Origin: Wylensekiella montiformis
GTDB taxonomy: Bacteria; Bacillota; Negativicutes; Selenomonadales; Selenomonadaceae
Length of the DNA stretch: 64,000 bases
Assembly: GCF_009697385.1 (NCBI RefSeq)
Contig: NZ_VUNL01000011.1
Span: 36,522 to 100,521, forward strand
Reading direction: 5' to 3'
How positions within the stretch are numbered: the stretch's first letter is position 1; every line of letters begins with the position of its first letter. The translations under genes were made by a program, and so were the position numbers. Below are positions 23,824 through 32,576 of the stretch, piece by piece. The notes beneath the pieces are model-generated. The model made no database searches, was not told where the DNA came from, and saw nothing but the letters and a program-made list of their open reading frames with translations.

Positions 23824-26800
23824 TCACTGCACGGCAATGCACAGCGTCTCGCCATTGATGTTCCACTCTTTTGCGGTTCCCTCCGAACGATCATAGCAGA
23901 CCTCATCCGCCAGAGTGATCTCCCGCAAATAAGCTTCATTCTTCCGGACGATCTGTTCCAGCTTCGCATTGCCGCTGAGGCTGACCCGGATATGATCGGT
24001 TACCTCATAGCCGTTTTCCTTGCGCATGGTCTGGATTTTGCTGATTACTTCACGGACAAAGCCCTCTTCCAGCAAGTCCTCGGTCAGGGTAGTATCCAGC
24101 GCAATGGTCACGCCGTTATAACGCTGACAGTTATAACCTTCCGTCTGCGCCATGGTCACCTCGACATCTTCCGGCGTCAAGGTAATCTCGCCGGAAGAGA
24201 GGGAGAGCTTCAGCATTCCCGTTTTGTCCAGTTCTGCCTTGGCCTGATGTCCATTGACCCGGCTCAGCGCCGCCTTGATTTCGCCGATCTGCTTGCCGAC
24301 CTTCGGCCCCAGTACGCGGAACTGCGGTTTGAAGGTATAGGTGAGATAAGATTCCATATTGTCCTTAAACGTCACCTGTTTCACGTTCAGCTCATCCTCT
24401 ACAATCTTCCGGAAAAATTCCGGCAGCTCGCGTTCAGCATGTACATACATATTGGCTACCGGCTGACGATTTTTGATATTCGTCTCATTTCGCGCAGCAC
24501 GGCCGAGAACGACAATCTCAAGGACAAGCTCCATATTCTGTTCCAGACCGGTATCGATCCACGCTTCATTGACCTTCGGGAAATCCGTCAAATGTACGGA
24601 TTCCGGAGCATTCTTATCAATACTGCAGACCAGATTGCGATATATCGACTCGGTAATGAACGGTACCATCGGCGCCGCGGCCTTGGCGGTTGTAACCAGT
24701 GCAGTCCAGAGCGTCATATAGGCATTGATCTTATCCTGCTCCATGCCCTTAGCCCAAAAACGGCTGCGGCTGCTGCGGACATACCAGTTCGACAGTTCAT
24801 CGACAAACTGCTGCAATGCCTTGGCGGCTTCGGTAACCCGATAATGAGACAGATTCTCGTCGACATGCTTGACCATGGTATTCAAACGGCTCAGACACCA
24901 TTTGTCCATGACACTAAGCTTGTCATACTCCAACGTATATTTCGTTGCGTCAAACGCATCGATATTCGCATAGAGCACGAAGAATGCGTAAGTATTCCAG
25001 AGCGTGCCCATGAACTTGCGCTGGCCTTCCTGCACGGCGTCGTCGTGGAAGCGGTTCGGCAGCCATGGCGCACTGTTCTCGTAGAAATACCAGCGGATGG
25101 CGTCGGCGCCGTGCTTTTTGAGCGCGTCCATCGGATCGACGGCGTTGCCCTTCGACTTGCTCATCTTGCGGCCTTCCTTGTCCTGCACATGGCCGAGCAC
25201 GATGACATTCTTGTAGGGCGCCTTGTGGAAAAGCAGCGTTGAAATCGCTATAAGCGAATAGAACCAGCCGCGCGTCTGATCGACGGCCTCGGAGATGAAG
25301 TCCGCGGGAAAACGCTTCTCAAAGATGTCCTTGTTCTCAAACGGATAGTGCCACTGCGCGAACGGCATGGAACCGGAGTCAAACCAGCAGTCGATGACTT
25401 CCTTGACGCGGTGCATCTCCTTGCCGCACTTCGGGCATTTGATCGTGACGTTATCAATGTATGGGCGGTGCAGCTCGATGTCCTCGGGGCAGTTGTCGCT
25501 CATCTCTCTGAGCTCGGCGATGGAGCCGATGACGTGCTGCTCGCCGCAGTCCGGGCAGACCCATACAGGCAGCGGCGTACCCCAGTAGCGATTGCGCGAG
25601 AGGCCCCAGTCCTGCACATGCTCGAGCCAGTTGCCGAAGCGTCCCTGACCGATGGACTTCGGGATCCAGTTGACGGTGTTGTTGTTCGCGACGAGTTCGT
25701 CCTTGACCGCCGTCATCTTGATGAACCACGTCGGGAACGAGTAGTAGAGAAGCGGAGTGTCGCAGCGCCAGCAGTGCGGATAGCTGTGCGTGAATTCCGG
25801 CGCCTTGAAGAGCTTGCCTTTCTCCCCGAGGTCCTTGAGGATCAGCGGATCGGCCTTCTTGACGAAGACGCCCGGCCAGTCCGTGTCCTCCGTGAGCTCA
25901 CCCTTGCTGTTGACGAAGTTCACGAAGCCGATGCCGTTCGCCATGCAGACACGGTTATCGTCCTCACCAAAGGCCGGTGCCAGATGGACGATGCCCGTGC
26001 CGTCCTCCGTCGTGACATAGTCATCCGCGAGGACGAGGAACGATTTCTTGCCCGGCTTCATCTTGCCGACAGCGTAGGGATAGAGCGGCTCGTACTCCCG
26101 GCCGACGAGTTCCCTGCCCTTGCAGCGCGCGAGCACCGTGCGCTCGCCCGGCACGTCCTCGAACACTTTGTCGACGAGGGCCTCGGCGAGGATGTATTTC
26201 TTCTCCCCGACTTGCACCTTCACATAGTCGACCTCCGGATTCACGCAGAGCGCGAGATTCGACGGCAGCGTCCAGGGCGTCGTCGTCCATGCGAGATAGC
26301 AAGTATCCGGCTCGCCTTTCACGCCGAACTCGACCATCGCCGAGCGCTCCGTAACATCCTTATAGCCCTGCGCGACCTCGTGCGAGGAGAGCGGCGTGCC
26401 GCAGCGCGGGCAGTACGGAACGACCTTGTAGCCCTCGTAGAGCAGGCCCTTTTTCCAGATCTCCTTGAGCGCCCACCACTCGGACTCGATGAAGTTGTTC
26501 TCATAGGTGATGTAGGGATGTTCCATGTCCGCCCAGAAGCCGACAACATCGGAGAACTCCTCCCACATGCCCTTGTACTTCCAGACCGACTCGCGGCATT
26601 TCTTGATGAACGGCTCGATGCCGTACGCCTCGATCTGCTCCTTGCCGTTGATGCCGACGGCCTTCTCGACCTCAAGCTCGACCGGCAGGCCATGCGTGTC
26701 CCAGCCCGCCTTCCGGAGGACTTTCTTGCCCTTCATCGAAGCGAAGCGCGGCAGCATATCCTTGATGACGCGCGTCAGCACATGACCGATATGCGGCTTG

Positions 26801-26955
26801 CCGTTCGCCGTCGGTGGCCCGTCATAGAACGTGAACGTATCCGAGCCCTCGCGCTGGTCAATAGCCTTCTGCGCGATATTATGCTCTTTCCAAAACTTCA
26901 ATACGTCTTTTTCACGATCCACAAAATTCAGATTGGTTTCTACCTTATCATACAA
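23824..26955 (-). CDS. ileS: isoleucyl-tRNA synthetase, TTG start
   Basis: The 1043-residue class I enzyme charges tRNA-Ile and edits valine. HIGH is at 55-58 (GKPHIGHVL), KMSKS at about 595 (GRKMSKSKG), and the editing domain and a long anticodon-binding C-terminus are present. The length and sequence style are those of the eukaryote-like bacterial form. No ATG starts in frame after the leader; TTG at 26955 has GGGGGG 6 bases upstream and gives the usual beginning (YDKVETNLNF). The in-frame ATG at 26994 lies within the T-box terminator and is rejected. Base composition is strikingly GC-rich from about 25000 to 26870 but ordinary in the last third. Confidence 0.95.
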   Translation of the reverse strand: MYDKVETNLNFVDREKDVLKFWKEHNIAQKAIDQREGSDTFTFYDGPPTANGKPHIGHVLTRVIKDMLPRFASMKGKKVLRKAGWDTHGLPVELEVEKAVGINGKEQIEAYGIEPFIKKCRESVWKYKGMWEEFSDVVGFWADMEHPYITYENNFIESEWWALKEIWKKGLLYEGYKVVPYCPRCGTPLSSHEVAQGYKDVTERSAMVEFGVKGEPDTCYLAWTTTPWTLPSNLALCVNPEVDYVKVQVGEKKYILAEALVDKVFEDVPGERTVLARCKGRELVGREYEPLYPYAVGKMKPGKKSFLVLADDYVTTEDGTGIVHLAPAFGEDDNRVCMANGIGFVNFVNSKGELTEDTDWPGVFVKKADPLILKDLGEKGKLFKAPEFTHSYPHCWRCDTPLLYYSFPTWFIKMTAVKDELVANNNTVNWIPKSIGQGRFGNWLEHVQDWGLSRNRYWGTPLPVWVCPDCGEQHVIGSIAELREMSDNCPEDIELHRPYIDNVTIKCPKCGKEMHRVKEVIDCWFDSGSMPFAQWHYPFENKDIFEKRFPADFISEAVDQTRGWFYSLIAISTLLFHKAPYKNVIVLGHVQDKEGRKMSKSKGNAVDPMDALKKHGADAIRWYFYENSAPWLPNRFHDDAVQEGQRKFMGTLWNTYAFFVLYANIDAFDATKYTLEYDKLSVMDKWCLSRLNTMVKHVDENLSHYRVTEAAKALQQFVDELSNWYVRSSRSRFWAKGMEQDKINAYMTLWTALVTTAKAAAPMVPFITESIYRNLVCSIDKNAPESVHLTDFPKVNEAWIDTGLEQNMELVLEIVVLGRAARNETNIKNRQPVANMYVHAERELPEFFRKIVEDELNVKQVTFKDNMESYLTYTFKPQFRVLGPKVGKQIGEIKAALSRVNGHQAKAELDKTGMLKLSLSSGEITLTPEDVEVTMAQTEGYNCQRYNGVTIALDTTLTEDLLEEGFVREVISKIQTMRKENGYEVTDHIRVSLSGNAKLEQIVRKNEAYLREITLADEVCYDRSEGTAKEWNINGETLCIAVQ

Positions 26956-26975
26956 AGAGATTCCCCCCCATTCAT

Positions 26976-27218
26976 AAAAAAAGCCCGCATCCAAAACAGG
27001 ATGCAGGTCATCTGCCTACTGAAAACCACCTATTTTCACGCACCATCATGCGCTGTTCCGTAACGGGGAATTCCGGCGGGGCCTACTCATGCGTTCAGCC
27101 TGCTGCTCCAAAGGGATCTTCAGCCTTTCCTACTCGCTCCCGGCTCTCACCTCACCCGGTTCGCTGACGCTTTCACCATCGGCCTACTCTTCTTCTTCCA
27201 TGCATTTCTATGTGATAT
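26976..27218 (-). promoter_or_regulatory. isoleucine T-box leader of ileS
   Basis: Read leftwards, the specifier region GAAGATCCCTTTGGAGC contains ATC (27115-27117), an isoleucine codon. The T-box is ATAGGTGGTTTTC (about 27021-27033), a variant of the usual AGGGTGG. The terminator pairs CCTGCATCC with GGATGCGGG and ends in seven T (26976-27007). Confidence 0.9.
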
Positions 27219-27223
27219 TCCTT

Positions 27224-27252
27224 ATTGTAGCACAGGGACGAGCGGATTACAA
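27224..27252 (-). promoter_or_regulatory. ileS promoter
   Basis: TTGTAA (27247-27252) and TACAAT (27224-27229), read leftwards, have a 17-base spacer immediately before the T-box. Confidence 0.8.
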
Positions 27253-27349
27253 ATAAAAAATCCCCGGCTCTGTTCTCTTCTTTTTTCAGCCGGTTTAAGC
27301 TATAATAAACTGAGATTTTCTATCAGCATCATAAATGCGGGAGGCTTTT

Positions 27350-28153
27350 ATGCATCAATATCTGTTTTTTATCGGCGATTTTCCCGTCCGCACTTACGGA
27401 CTCGTACTCTCGCTGTCCATCATTCTGGCTACCGGGACCGGCTATTTTCTTGCTCAAAGAGAAGGACACGGCGATGAAAAGCACCTCGTCGATCTCGGGA
27501 TTTACTGCGGCATTGCCGGCTTGATCGGCGCACGTCTTTGGGATGTCTTTTTCTTTGACTGGGGGTATTACCGCCACCATCTCACCGAATTGTTCAATGT
27601 CTGGCAAGGCGGCATGGCCGTTCAGGGTGGAATTGTATTCGGCGTAATCGCAGGAATCCTGTACTGCCGCCGCCATCATCTCGATACCATCCGCCTCATG
27701 GACACACTGGCTCCGGCCATCATCCTCGGACAGGCGTTGGGACGCTGTGCCAATCTTTTGAATGGGGATGCCTTCGGCGCCCCGACCGGCGGTTCCTTCG
27801 GCATCATTTACCCAGCGACTACACTGGCCGCTCATACCTACGGCGCACAGCCGCTCTGGCCGGCCGAAGTATGGGAAGGTCAGCTGGATATGGTGATCTT
27901 CGCCCTGCTGCTGATGTTCCGCTGTACCAGCCATGCCCGGGGACAGTGCTTCGCCCTCTATGTCATGCTGTACAGCACTGCCCGGTTTGGTCTGGAATTT
28001 CTGCGCGGCGACTACGCGGAAAAAGTACTCGGTTTCATGACCAGTGCGCAAACGACCAGCTTTTTCGCTTTTTCCATCGCCCTGTTTTTCTTTATCCTCC
28101 TCGGTCTGCGCCAAAAGCGGAAGACTCCGCCTTATCCGGATAAAAGAAAATGA
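27350..28153 (+). CDS. lgt: prolipoprotein diacylglyceryl transferase
   Basis: The 267-residue membrane enzyme transfers diacylglycerol from phosphatidylglycerol to the lipobox cysteine, the first step of lipoprotein maturation. It has about seven membrane helices, RTYGLVLSLS near the start, and the Lgt signature GRCANLLNGDAFG. ATG at 27350 follows GGGAGG; an ATG at 27335 would contain that site. Several lipoproteins in this window (cyclophilin, BtuF-like) would be its substrates. Confidence 0.96.
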   Translation: MHQYLFFIGDFPVRTYGLVLSLSIILATGTGYFLAQREGHGDEKHLVDLGIYCGIAGLIGARLWDVFFFDWGYYRHHLTELFNVWQGGMAVQGGIVFGVIAGILYCRRHHLDTIRLMDTLAPAIILGQALGRCANLLNGDAFGAPTGGSFGIIYPATTLAAHTYGAQPLWPAEVWEGQLDMVIFALLLMFRCTSHARGQCFALYVMLYSTARFGLEFLRGDYAEKVLGFMTSAQTTSFFAFSIALFFFILLGLRQKRKTPPYPDKRK

Positions 28154-28185
28154 ATGCCCATCAGACCTGCCCGGCGGACGCGCGC

Positions 28186-28215
28186 TTGACGTACTCCGAT
28201 CACTTCCTCTATAAT
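28186..28215 (+). promoter_or_regulatory. promoter of the SpeD-like gene
   Basis: TTGACG (28186-28191) and TATAAT (28210-28215) are 18 bases apart, about 60 bases before the GTG start. Confidence 0.8.
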
Positions 28216-28275
28216 AATAGATAATAATATGATGATTTGTTATCGATACCATCGAAAAAAGGAGCACACCAGCTA

Positions 28276-28734
28276 GTGAAGATATTAGCCCGTCATTTAA
28301 CGGCCGATTTATTTAACTGCAAAAACAGCAAGCTCACCGACACTGAGCTGATCAAAAAGAATCTGCAGGACACGCTCAAGGATCTGAATTTCCGCCTGAT
28401 TCATTTGGATACCGAGCCGTTGGAAGACTGCCATGTCGCGATCATGGCCATCTTTCAGGAAGGCCACCTTACCATGGATATCTATACGGATTTAAAATAT
28501 GTTGCCATCGATATTTTCCTCTGCCGGGAAAATGCGGAACCGGATAAGATCGCGCGGAATATCCGCAGCTTTTTCAAGCCGGACAAGGTAAAGACCACCG
28601 TCTTGAAACGAGGAAATTTCGGCAGTGCTAAAGACATCCGACCAAAAGTCAGAACCAAGGTCGCTCCGCTTCGCCGCATCCACAATACCGGAGCAAAAGT
28701 CATCCGCGCACTGGCCAGAAGAAACCACAAATAA
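28276..28734 (+). CDS. SpeD-like protein lacking the pyruvoyl-forming serine
   Basis: The 152-residue protein aligns along its first 110 residues with short S-adenosylmethionine decarboxylases: MKILARHLTADLFNC matches the SpeD start, and EGHLTMDIYTDLKYVAIDIF matches the [20 protein letters not shown] region. Cys83 is kept, but the residue that becomes the pyruvoyl cofactor, Ser63, is Gly63, and His68 is Asp68. It therefore should not self-cleave or decarboxylate. A basic Arg/Lys-rich tail (about 113-152) is added. The start is GTG at 28276, with AAGGAG 11 bases upstream; a TTG extension to 28237 has no support. It has its own promoter and terminator. A regulatory or binding role is possible. 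Confidence 0.8.
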   Translation: MKILARHLTADLFNCKNSKLTDTELIKKNLQDTLKDLNFRLIHLDTEPLEDCHVAIMAIFQEGHLTMDIYTDLKYVAIDIFLCRENAEPDKIARNIRSFFKPDKVKTTVLKRGNFGSAKDIRPKVRTKVAPLRRIHNTGAKVIRALARRNHK

Positions 28735-28747
28735 AGACTCGGATGCA

Positions 28748-28790
28748 AGGCTGCATGAAAATCCATTTGGGACTTCATGCAGCCTTTTTC
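28748..28790 (+). terminator. terminator of the SpeD-like gene
   Basis: AGGCTGCATGAA pairs with TTCATGCAGCCT and is followed by TTTTTC. Confidence 0.85.
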
Positions 28791-28804
28791 TTTTCCCGGC
28801 AGAT

Positions 28805-28844
28805 ATAAAATAAGCCTACCCCCGAAGGGATAGGCTTATTTTAT
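28805..28844. terminator. terminator of rpmB, probably bidirectional
   Basis: ATAAAATAAGCCTA and TAGGCTTATTTTAT form a perfect 14-bp stem, with A/T-runs on both sides, just past the rpmB stop. Confidence 0.85.
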
Positions 28845-28875
28845 GATATATCAGCTTCTGATATTTATGCGCAAA

Positions 28876-29067
28876 TCAGAGGGCACGCTGAACCTTGCCG
28901 GAACGCAGGCAGCGCGTGCAGACATTAACACGTTTGACTTCACCATCCACTACAGCGCGGACACGCTGAATGTTCGGTTTCCAGGAACGTTTCGTCTTCA
29001 GATGCGAATGACTGACGTTATTGCCAGACAGCTCGCCCTTTGCACAAATTTCGCAAACACTTGCCAT
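28876..29067 (-). CDS. rpmB: ribosomal protein L28
   Basis: The 63-residue protein of the large ribosomal subunit has two CxxC pairs (CEIC at 5-8 and CTRC at 50-53), the zinc-binding form of L28, and the HSHLKTKRSWKPN signature. ATG at 29067 has AAGGAGG upstream. It is a single-gene unit. Confidence 0.96.
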   Translation of the reverse strand: MASVCEICAKGELSGNNVSHSHLKTKRSWKPNIQRVRAVVDGEVKRVNVCTRCLRSGKVQRAL

Positions 29068-29121
29068 GTGTTACACCTCCTTACCCCATCGGGACACATA
29101 GTCCCAACACACAATATAGGT

Positions 29122-29150
29122 ATTTTAACACAAATCGTAACGCCTTGCAA
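29122..29150 (-). promoter_or_regulatory. rpmB promoter
   Basis: TTGCAA (29145-29150) and TAAAAT (29122-29127), read leftwards, are 17 bases apart. The leader contains a small GGGAC/GTCCC hairpin near 29091-29105. Confidence 0.8.
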
Positions 29151-29182
29151 GGAAAATCCCAATTTATCCGCCCCAAAGCAGC

Positions 29183-29310
29183 ATAAAGTAAAACTTATTC
29201 AGCGGGAGTTTTTTCTCCCCCGCTGAATTTAGTCGAACTTATCCAGAGCTTTAGGGGGGTATCCCCCGCCTGCAAAGACGGAAGTCTTAGCGCCCCTCAG
29301 CATCGGATAA
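29183..29310 (+). repeat. hairpin-rich intergenic repeat, copy B (long form)
   Basis: It starts ATAAAGTAAAACTTATTCAG, then CAGCGGGAG pairs with CTCCCCCGCTG. ACTTATCC near the middle pairs with GGATAA at the end, enclosing GGGGGGTATCCCCC and an AAGACGGAAGTCTT hairpin. Copies A and C share the beginning, and A also shares the end. It fills most of the space between rpmB and hslO, where I see no gene. Confidence 0.75.
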
Positions 29311-29338
29311 CGGGAGAAACGGAAAGCTGTCAGAGAGA

Positions 29339-30232
29339 TTACGACGGCCGTCTGTGCCGGTCAGCCTCATCAAGAATGGCCTGCAGTTCTTCCCCATGGA
29401 ATAAATATTTTTCATTGCAGAAATGGCAGCATACTTCTGCCTGGCCATCCTGCACCAGACTCTCCAGATCCTTGCGATTCAGGCTCATCAGCACTTCACC
29501 GATCCGCTCCTTGGAACAGGAACAGCGGAAGGACAGATCCGTAGCAGTCAGGTAATGAACCGGCATCCCCTTCATGAGTTCGGCGATGATCCCCTTTGCA
29601 TCCATTCCCTGTTCTACCATGCTGGAAACAGAGGAAACCTGTCTCAGATTGGATTCCAGACGATCCAGACAATCCTCGGAAGCATCCGGCAATGGCTGAA
29701 GAAAAAAGCCGCCGGCGCCAATGCAATGAAAGTCTGGATCGATCCGAACGCCAAGGCCGACACTGGAAGGCGTCTGTTCAGAAACAAACAGATATTTTGT
29801 CAGATCATCCGCGATTTCCCCATCGGTGATTTCTATGCTGCCAGTTACCGGCTCCTTCAGGCCGGTAAACCGCGTAACGGAAAGCATGCCCTGCCCCACG
29901 CCGCCGCCGACATCAAGCTTCCCTTGGGAATTAAGCGGCAAATTCACATGCGGTTCGTCGACATAGCCGCGTACAAACCCCTCCGGTACGGCATCGGCGA
30001 CAATTTTGCCCAATGGCCCGTCACCAGCGAATTGTATGGTCAAAGCCTCCTGGTTCTTGAGATTTGCCGCCAGAAGAAGCGCTGCGGTCATCGTACGGCC
30101 TAATGCGGCAGCCGCCACCGGGTAACAGTCATGACGGCGGATTGCCTCATTCACCAGATCCGTTGTCACTGCCGCATAAATGCGGACTCCGTCAGCCGTT
30201 GCCTTTGCCAGATGATCCTTCACTTTTTTCAT
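29339..30232 (-). CDS. hslO: redox-regulated chaperone Hsp33
   Basis: This 297-residue cytoplasmic holdase is switched on by oxidation. The C-terminal zinc switch has Cys237/Cys239 (CSC) and Cys269/Cys272 (CHFC). The N-terminal substrate-binding domain includes GRTMTAALLLAANLK and DVGGGVGQGMLSV. The ATG at 30232 has only GGAAAGG directly in front; GTG three codons later would have better spacing, so the exact start is uncertain. It may share a transcript with the rib-yfcE genes upstream, 27 bases away. Confidence 0.96.
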   Translation of the reverse strand: MKKVKDHLAKATADGVRIYAAVTTDLVNEAIRRHDCYPVAAAALGRTMTAALLLAANLKNQEALTIQFAGDGPLGKIVADAVPEGFVRGYVDEPHVNLPLNSQGKLDVGGGVGQGMLSVTRFTGLKEPVTGSIEITDGEIADDLTKYLFVSEQTPSSVGLGVRIDPDFHCIGAGGFFLQPLPDASEDCLDRLESNLRQVSSVSSMVEQGMDAKGIIAELMKGMPVHYLTATDLSFRCSCSKERIGEVLMSLNRKDLESLVQDGQAEVCCHFCNEKYLFHGEELQAILDEADRHRRPS

Positions 30233-30259
30233 CCTTTCCGTATTCCGAGTTTCAATCCC

Positions 30260-30817
30260 TCACATGGTATACTGCATCAATACATCGTCAGTATCCGCAT
30301 CATAAATCCGGATCACGCGGTTTTCCAAAACAGCGTACGTATTGCGTCCATCCGCGCGCTTGGATAAGGCAGCCGATCCCGGATTCAAAAAGATCGTACG
30401 GCCGCGCTTTTCCAATACAGTGGTATGAATATGTCCGGTAATAAAAAGATCCGCCTTGAGATGCGCCGCCATGGCATCCTTCTCCGCATCCGTCATGACC
30501 GTATCTCCGTGCGTAATGATAATACGCAGCCCTTCCGCTACTACATAAGCATAAGGAGCCTGCACCGGTACGTTCAGGCAATCGGCATCCACAGCAGAAT
30601 CACAATTTCCCCGCGCAATAATAACCGGCACAGGACAGGAATTGATACGCTCTGCCAGTCCGGCGGGATTATAATCCTCTTTTCTCGGATTCCGGGGGCC
30701 ATGGTAGAGAACGTCACCGGCATGAAGAATCATATCTGCATCATGAAAATGCCGCTCATATGGCTTCTGCCAGGCCATCTCATGCCCATGCGTATCACTG
30801 ATTATCCCGATTTTCAT
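30260..30817 (-). CDS. yfcE: YfcE/MJ0936-type metallophosphodiesterase
   Basis: The 185-residue calcineurin-fold enzyme has all five metal motifs: SDTHG (7-11), GDVLYHG, GNCD, THGD and GHIHTT. Such enzymes hydrolyse phosphodiesters with manganese; the natural substrate is unknown. I start at 30817, with AGAGG 9 bases upstream; the longer frame begins with TTG at 30838 inside ribH. It is 17 bases after ribH. Confidence 0.92.
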   Translation of the reverse strand: MKIGIISDTHGHEMAWQKPYERHFHDADMILHAGDVLYHGPRNPRKEDYNPAGLAERINSCPVPVIIARGNCDSAVDADCLNVPVQAPYAYVVAEGLRIIITHGDTVMTDAEKDAMAAHLKADLFITGHIHTTVLEKRGRTIFLNPGSAALSKRADGRNTYAVLENRVIRIYDADTDDVLMQYTM

Positions 30818-30834
30818 CGTCTGCGCCTCTTTTC

Positions 30835-31302
30835 TCAACCAATCTTCTTCAACAGATTGGCCATCTCCATGGCGGCCATCGCTCCATCGGCGCCCTTATT
30901 GCCCGCCTTTGTGCCTGCGCGTTCTACCGCCTGCTCAATGTTCTCTGTCGTCACCACGCTGAATATCGTCGGAACGCCCGTCTGCATGCCAACCTGGGCA
31001 ATGCCTTTGGACACCTCATTGCATACATAATCATAATGTGTCGTCGAACCGCGGATCACGGCGCCAAGACAAATGACCGCATCATACCGGCCGCTTTCCG
31101 CCATTTTTTTTGCAGCCAGCGGAATCTCAAAGGCCCCCGGAACCCAGGCGACATCAATCTGCTCATCACTTGCCTCATGGCGGTGCAAAGTATCGAGCGC
31201 GCCGCCGAGCAATTTACTCGTAATGAACTCATTAAAACGGGCGACAACGATGCCAAAGCGCAGTCCTTTTCCCGTCACAAATCCTTCCATAACCTTTGCC
31301 AT
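30835..31302 (-). CDS. ribH: 6,7-dimethyl-8-ribityllumazine synthase
   Basis: The 155-residue subunit of the lumazine synthase shell condenses the butanone phosphate from RibB with the pyrimidine from RibD. Key motifs are [29 protein letters not shown] and [13 protein letters not shown] strong AGGAGG site precedes ATG 31302. Fourth gene of the FMN-controlled riboflavin operon. Confidence 0.97.
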   Translation of the reverse strand: MAKVMEGFVTGKGLRFGIVVARFNEFITSKLLGGALDTLHRHEASDEQIDVAWVPGAFEIPLAAKKMAESGRYDAVICLGAVIRGSTTHYDYVCNEVSKGIAQVGMQTGVPTIFSVVTTENIEQAVERAGTKAGNKGADGAMAAMEMANLLKKIG

Positions 31303-31348
31303 AATCTATTCCTCCTCTAATATTCCAGCCGCATGAGGCAGCCATCTT

Positions 31349-32560
31349 TCATTTCAGCGTCTCGTCGTTAAGCAGATGTCCCATTTTTACCTTCTTAACG
31401 GTCAGATATTTTTTATCGAATTTATTGGCATGGATCATAAGCGGCACACGTTCCGTGATGGTCAGTCCATAGCCCTCCAATCCGGCCCGCTTTGCCGGAT
31501 TATTGGTCATCAGCCGGATACTGGTCAGGCCGAGGTCAGATAAAATCTGCGCGCCAATACCGTAATCGCGCAGATCCGGCGCAAAGCCCAGTTCCACATT
31601 GGCCTCAACCGTATCACGCCCCTTGTCCTGCAAAGCATAGGCCCGCATCTTGTTGGCCAGTCCGATGCCACGTCCTTCCTGACGCATATAAAGCACCACG
31701 CCTTCCCCGGCGGCCTCAATCCGGCGCAGCGCCGCCTGCAGCTGATCGCCGCAGTCACAGCGCAGCGAGCCGAGCGCATCCCCCGTCAGACATTCTGAGT
31801 GGACGCGTACCAGTACATTTTTCTTTCCGGCAACCTCGCCCTTGACAATGGCCAGATGACATTTCCCATCCAGCCGGCTCTCATAGGACTTAATCCGGAA
31901 ATGACCGAATTTGCTGGGAAAATCCACATCCGCTACCTGCTCGACAAAGGATTCCGTGCGCTTGCGATATTCGATCAGGGATTTCACCGTAATCAAATGC
32001 AGACCATGCTCTTTGGCAAAAGCAATCAGCTTGGGCGTCCGCATCATATGACCATCATCATCCATGATCTCACAGCACAGCCCTGCCGGATAAAATCCGG
32101 CCAGCCGGGCAAGATCCGTTGTCGTCTCCGTATGACCGGCCCGGCGCAGCACACCGCCCTCCACAGAACGAAGCGGAAAAACATGTCCCGGACGGCGAAA
32201 ATCCGATGGACGCGCTTTCGGATCAAGCAGCTTGCGAATGGTCAGGCACCGCTCATAAGCAGATATGCCGGTATCCGTTTCATGCGCATCAATCGAAACG
32301 GTAAACGCGGTTTCATGATTGTCCGTATTGTTGGCGACCATCTGACCGATATTCAGTTCATCCAGCCGCTTCCCATCGATTGGTGTACAGATCAGCCCTT
32401 TTGCGTATTTCGCCATAAAATTGACATCATCCGGCGTAACTGTAGCGGCGGCAACGATAAGATCCCCTTCATTTTCCCGATCCTCATCATCGACGACGAC
32501 CACCATCTGCCCCTTTTTGATATCTTCAATGGCCTGTTCCACTGTTGCAAAATCTGCCAT
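31349..32560 (-). CDS. ribBA: bifunctional butanone-phosphate synthase/GTP cyclohydrolase II
   Basis: The 403-residue protein feeds both arms of riboflavin synthesis. The N-terminal RibB domain (about 1-200) has [12 protein letters not shown] and RPGHVFPLR. The C-terminal RibA domain (about 205-400) has the zinc site in [18 protein letters not shown], then [13 protein letters not shown] at 32560 has AAGGAG upstream; the in-frame extension to 32605 overlaps ribE and is not needed. Confidence 0.97.
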   Translation of the reverse strand: MADFATVEQAIEDIKKGQMVVVVDDEDRENEGDLIVAAATVTPDDVNFMAKYAKGLICTPIDGKRLDELNIGQMVANNTDNHETAFTVSIDAHETDTGISAYERCLTIRKLLDPKARPSDFRRPGHVFPLRSVEGGVLRRAGHTETTTDLARLAGFYPAGLCCEIMDDDGHMMRTPKLIAFAKEHGLHLITVKSLIEYRKRTESFVEQVADVDFPSKFGHFRIKSYESRLDGKCHLAIVKGEVAGKKNVLVRVHSECLTGDALGSLRCDCGDQLQAALRRIEAAGEGVVLYMRQEGRGIGLANKMRAYALQDKGRDTVEANVELGFAPDLRDYGIGAQILSDLGLTSIRLMTNNPAKRAGLEGYGLTITERVPLMIHANKFDKKYLTVKKVKMGHLLNDETLK

Positions 32561-32576
32561 AATTTCTCTCCTTTGT

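Noticed and set aside
26955..26994. ATG at 26994 as the ileS start
   Set aside because: It falls inside the T-box terminator arm and adds residues absent from the family; TTG at 26955 has the ribosome site.
25348..27063. Plus-strand open frame of 571 codons opposite ileS
   Set aside because: It is a by-product of the GC-rich part of ileS, which removes stop codons from the opposite strand; it runs into the T-box leader.
28276..28734. An active S-adenosylmethionine decarboxylase
   Set aside because: Gly63 replaces the serine that forms the pyruvoyl group, so activity of the usual kind is not expected despite the overall similarity.
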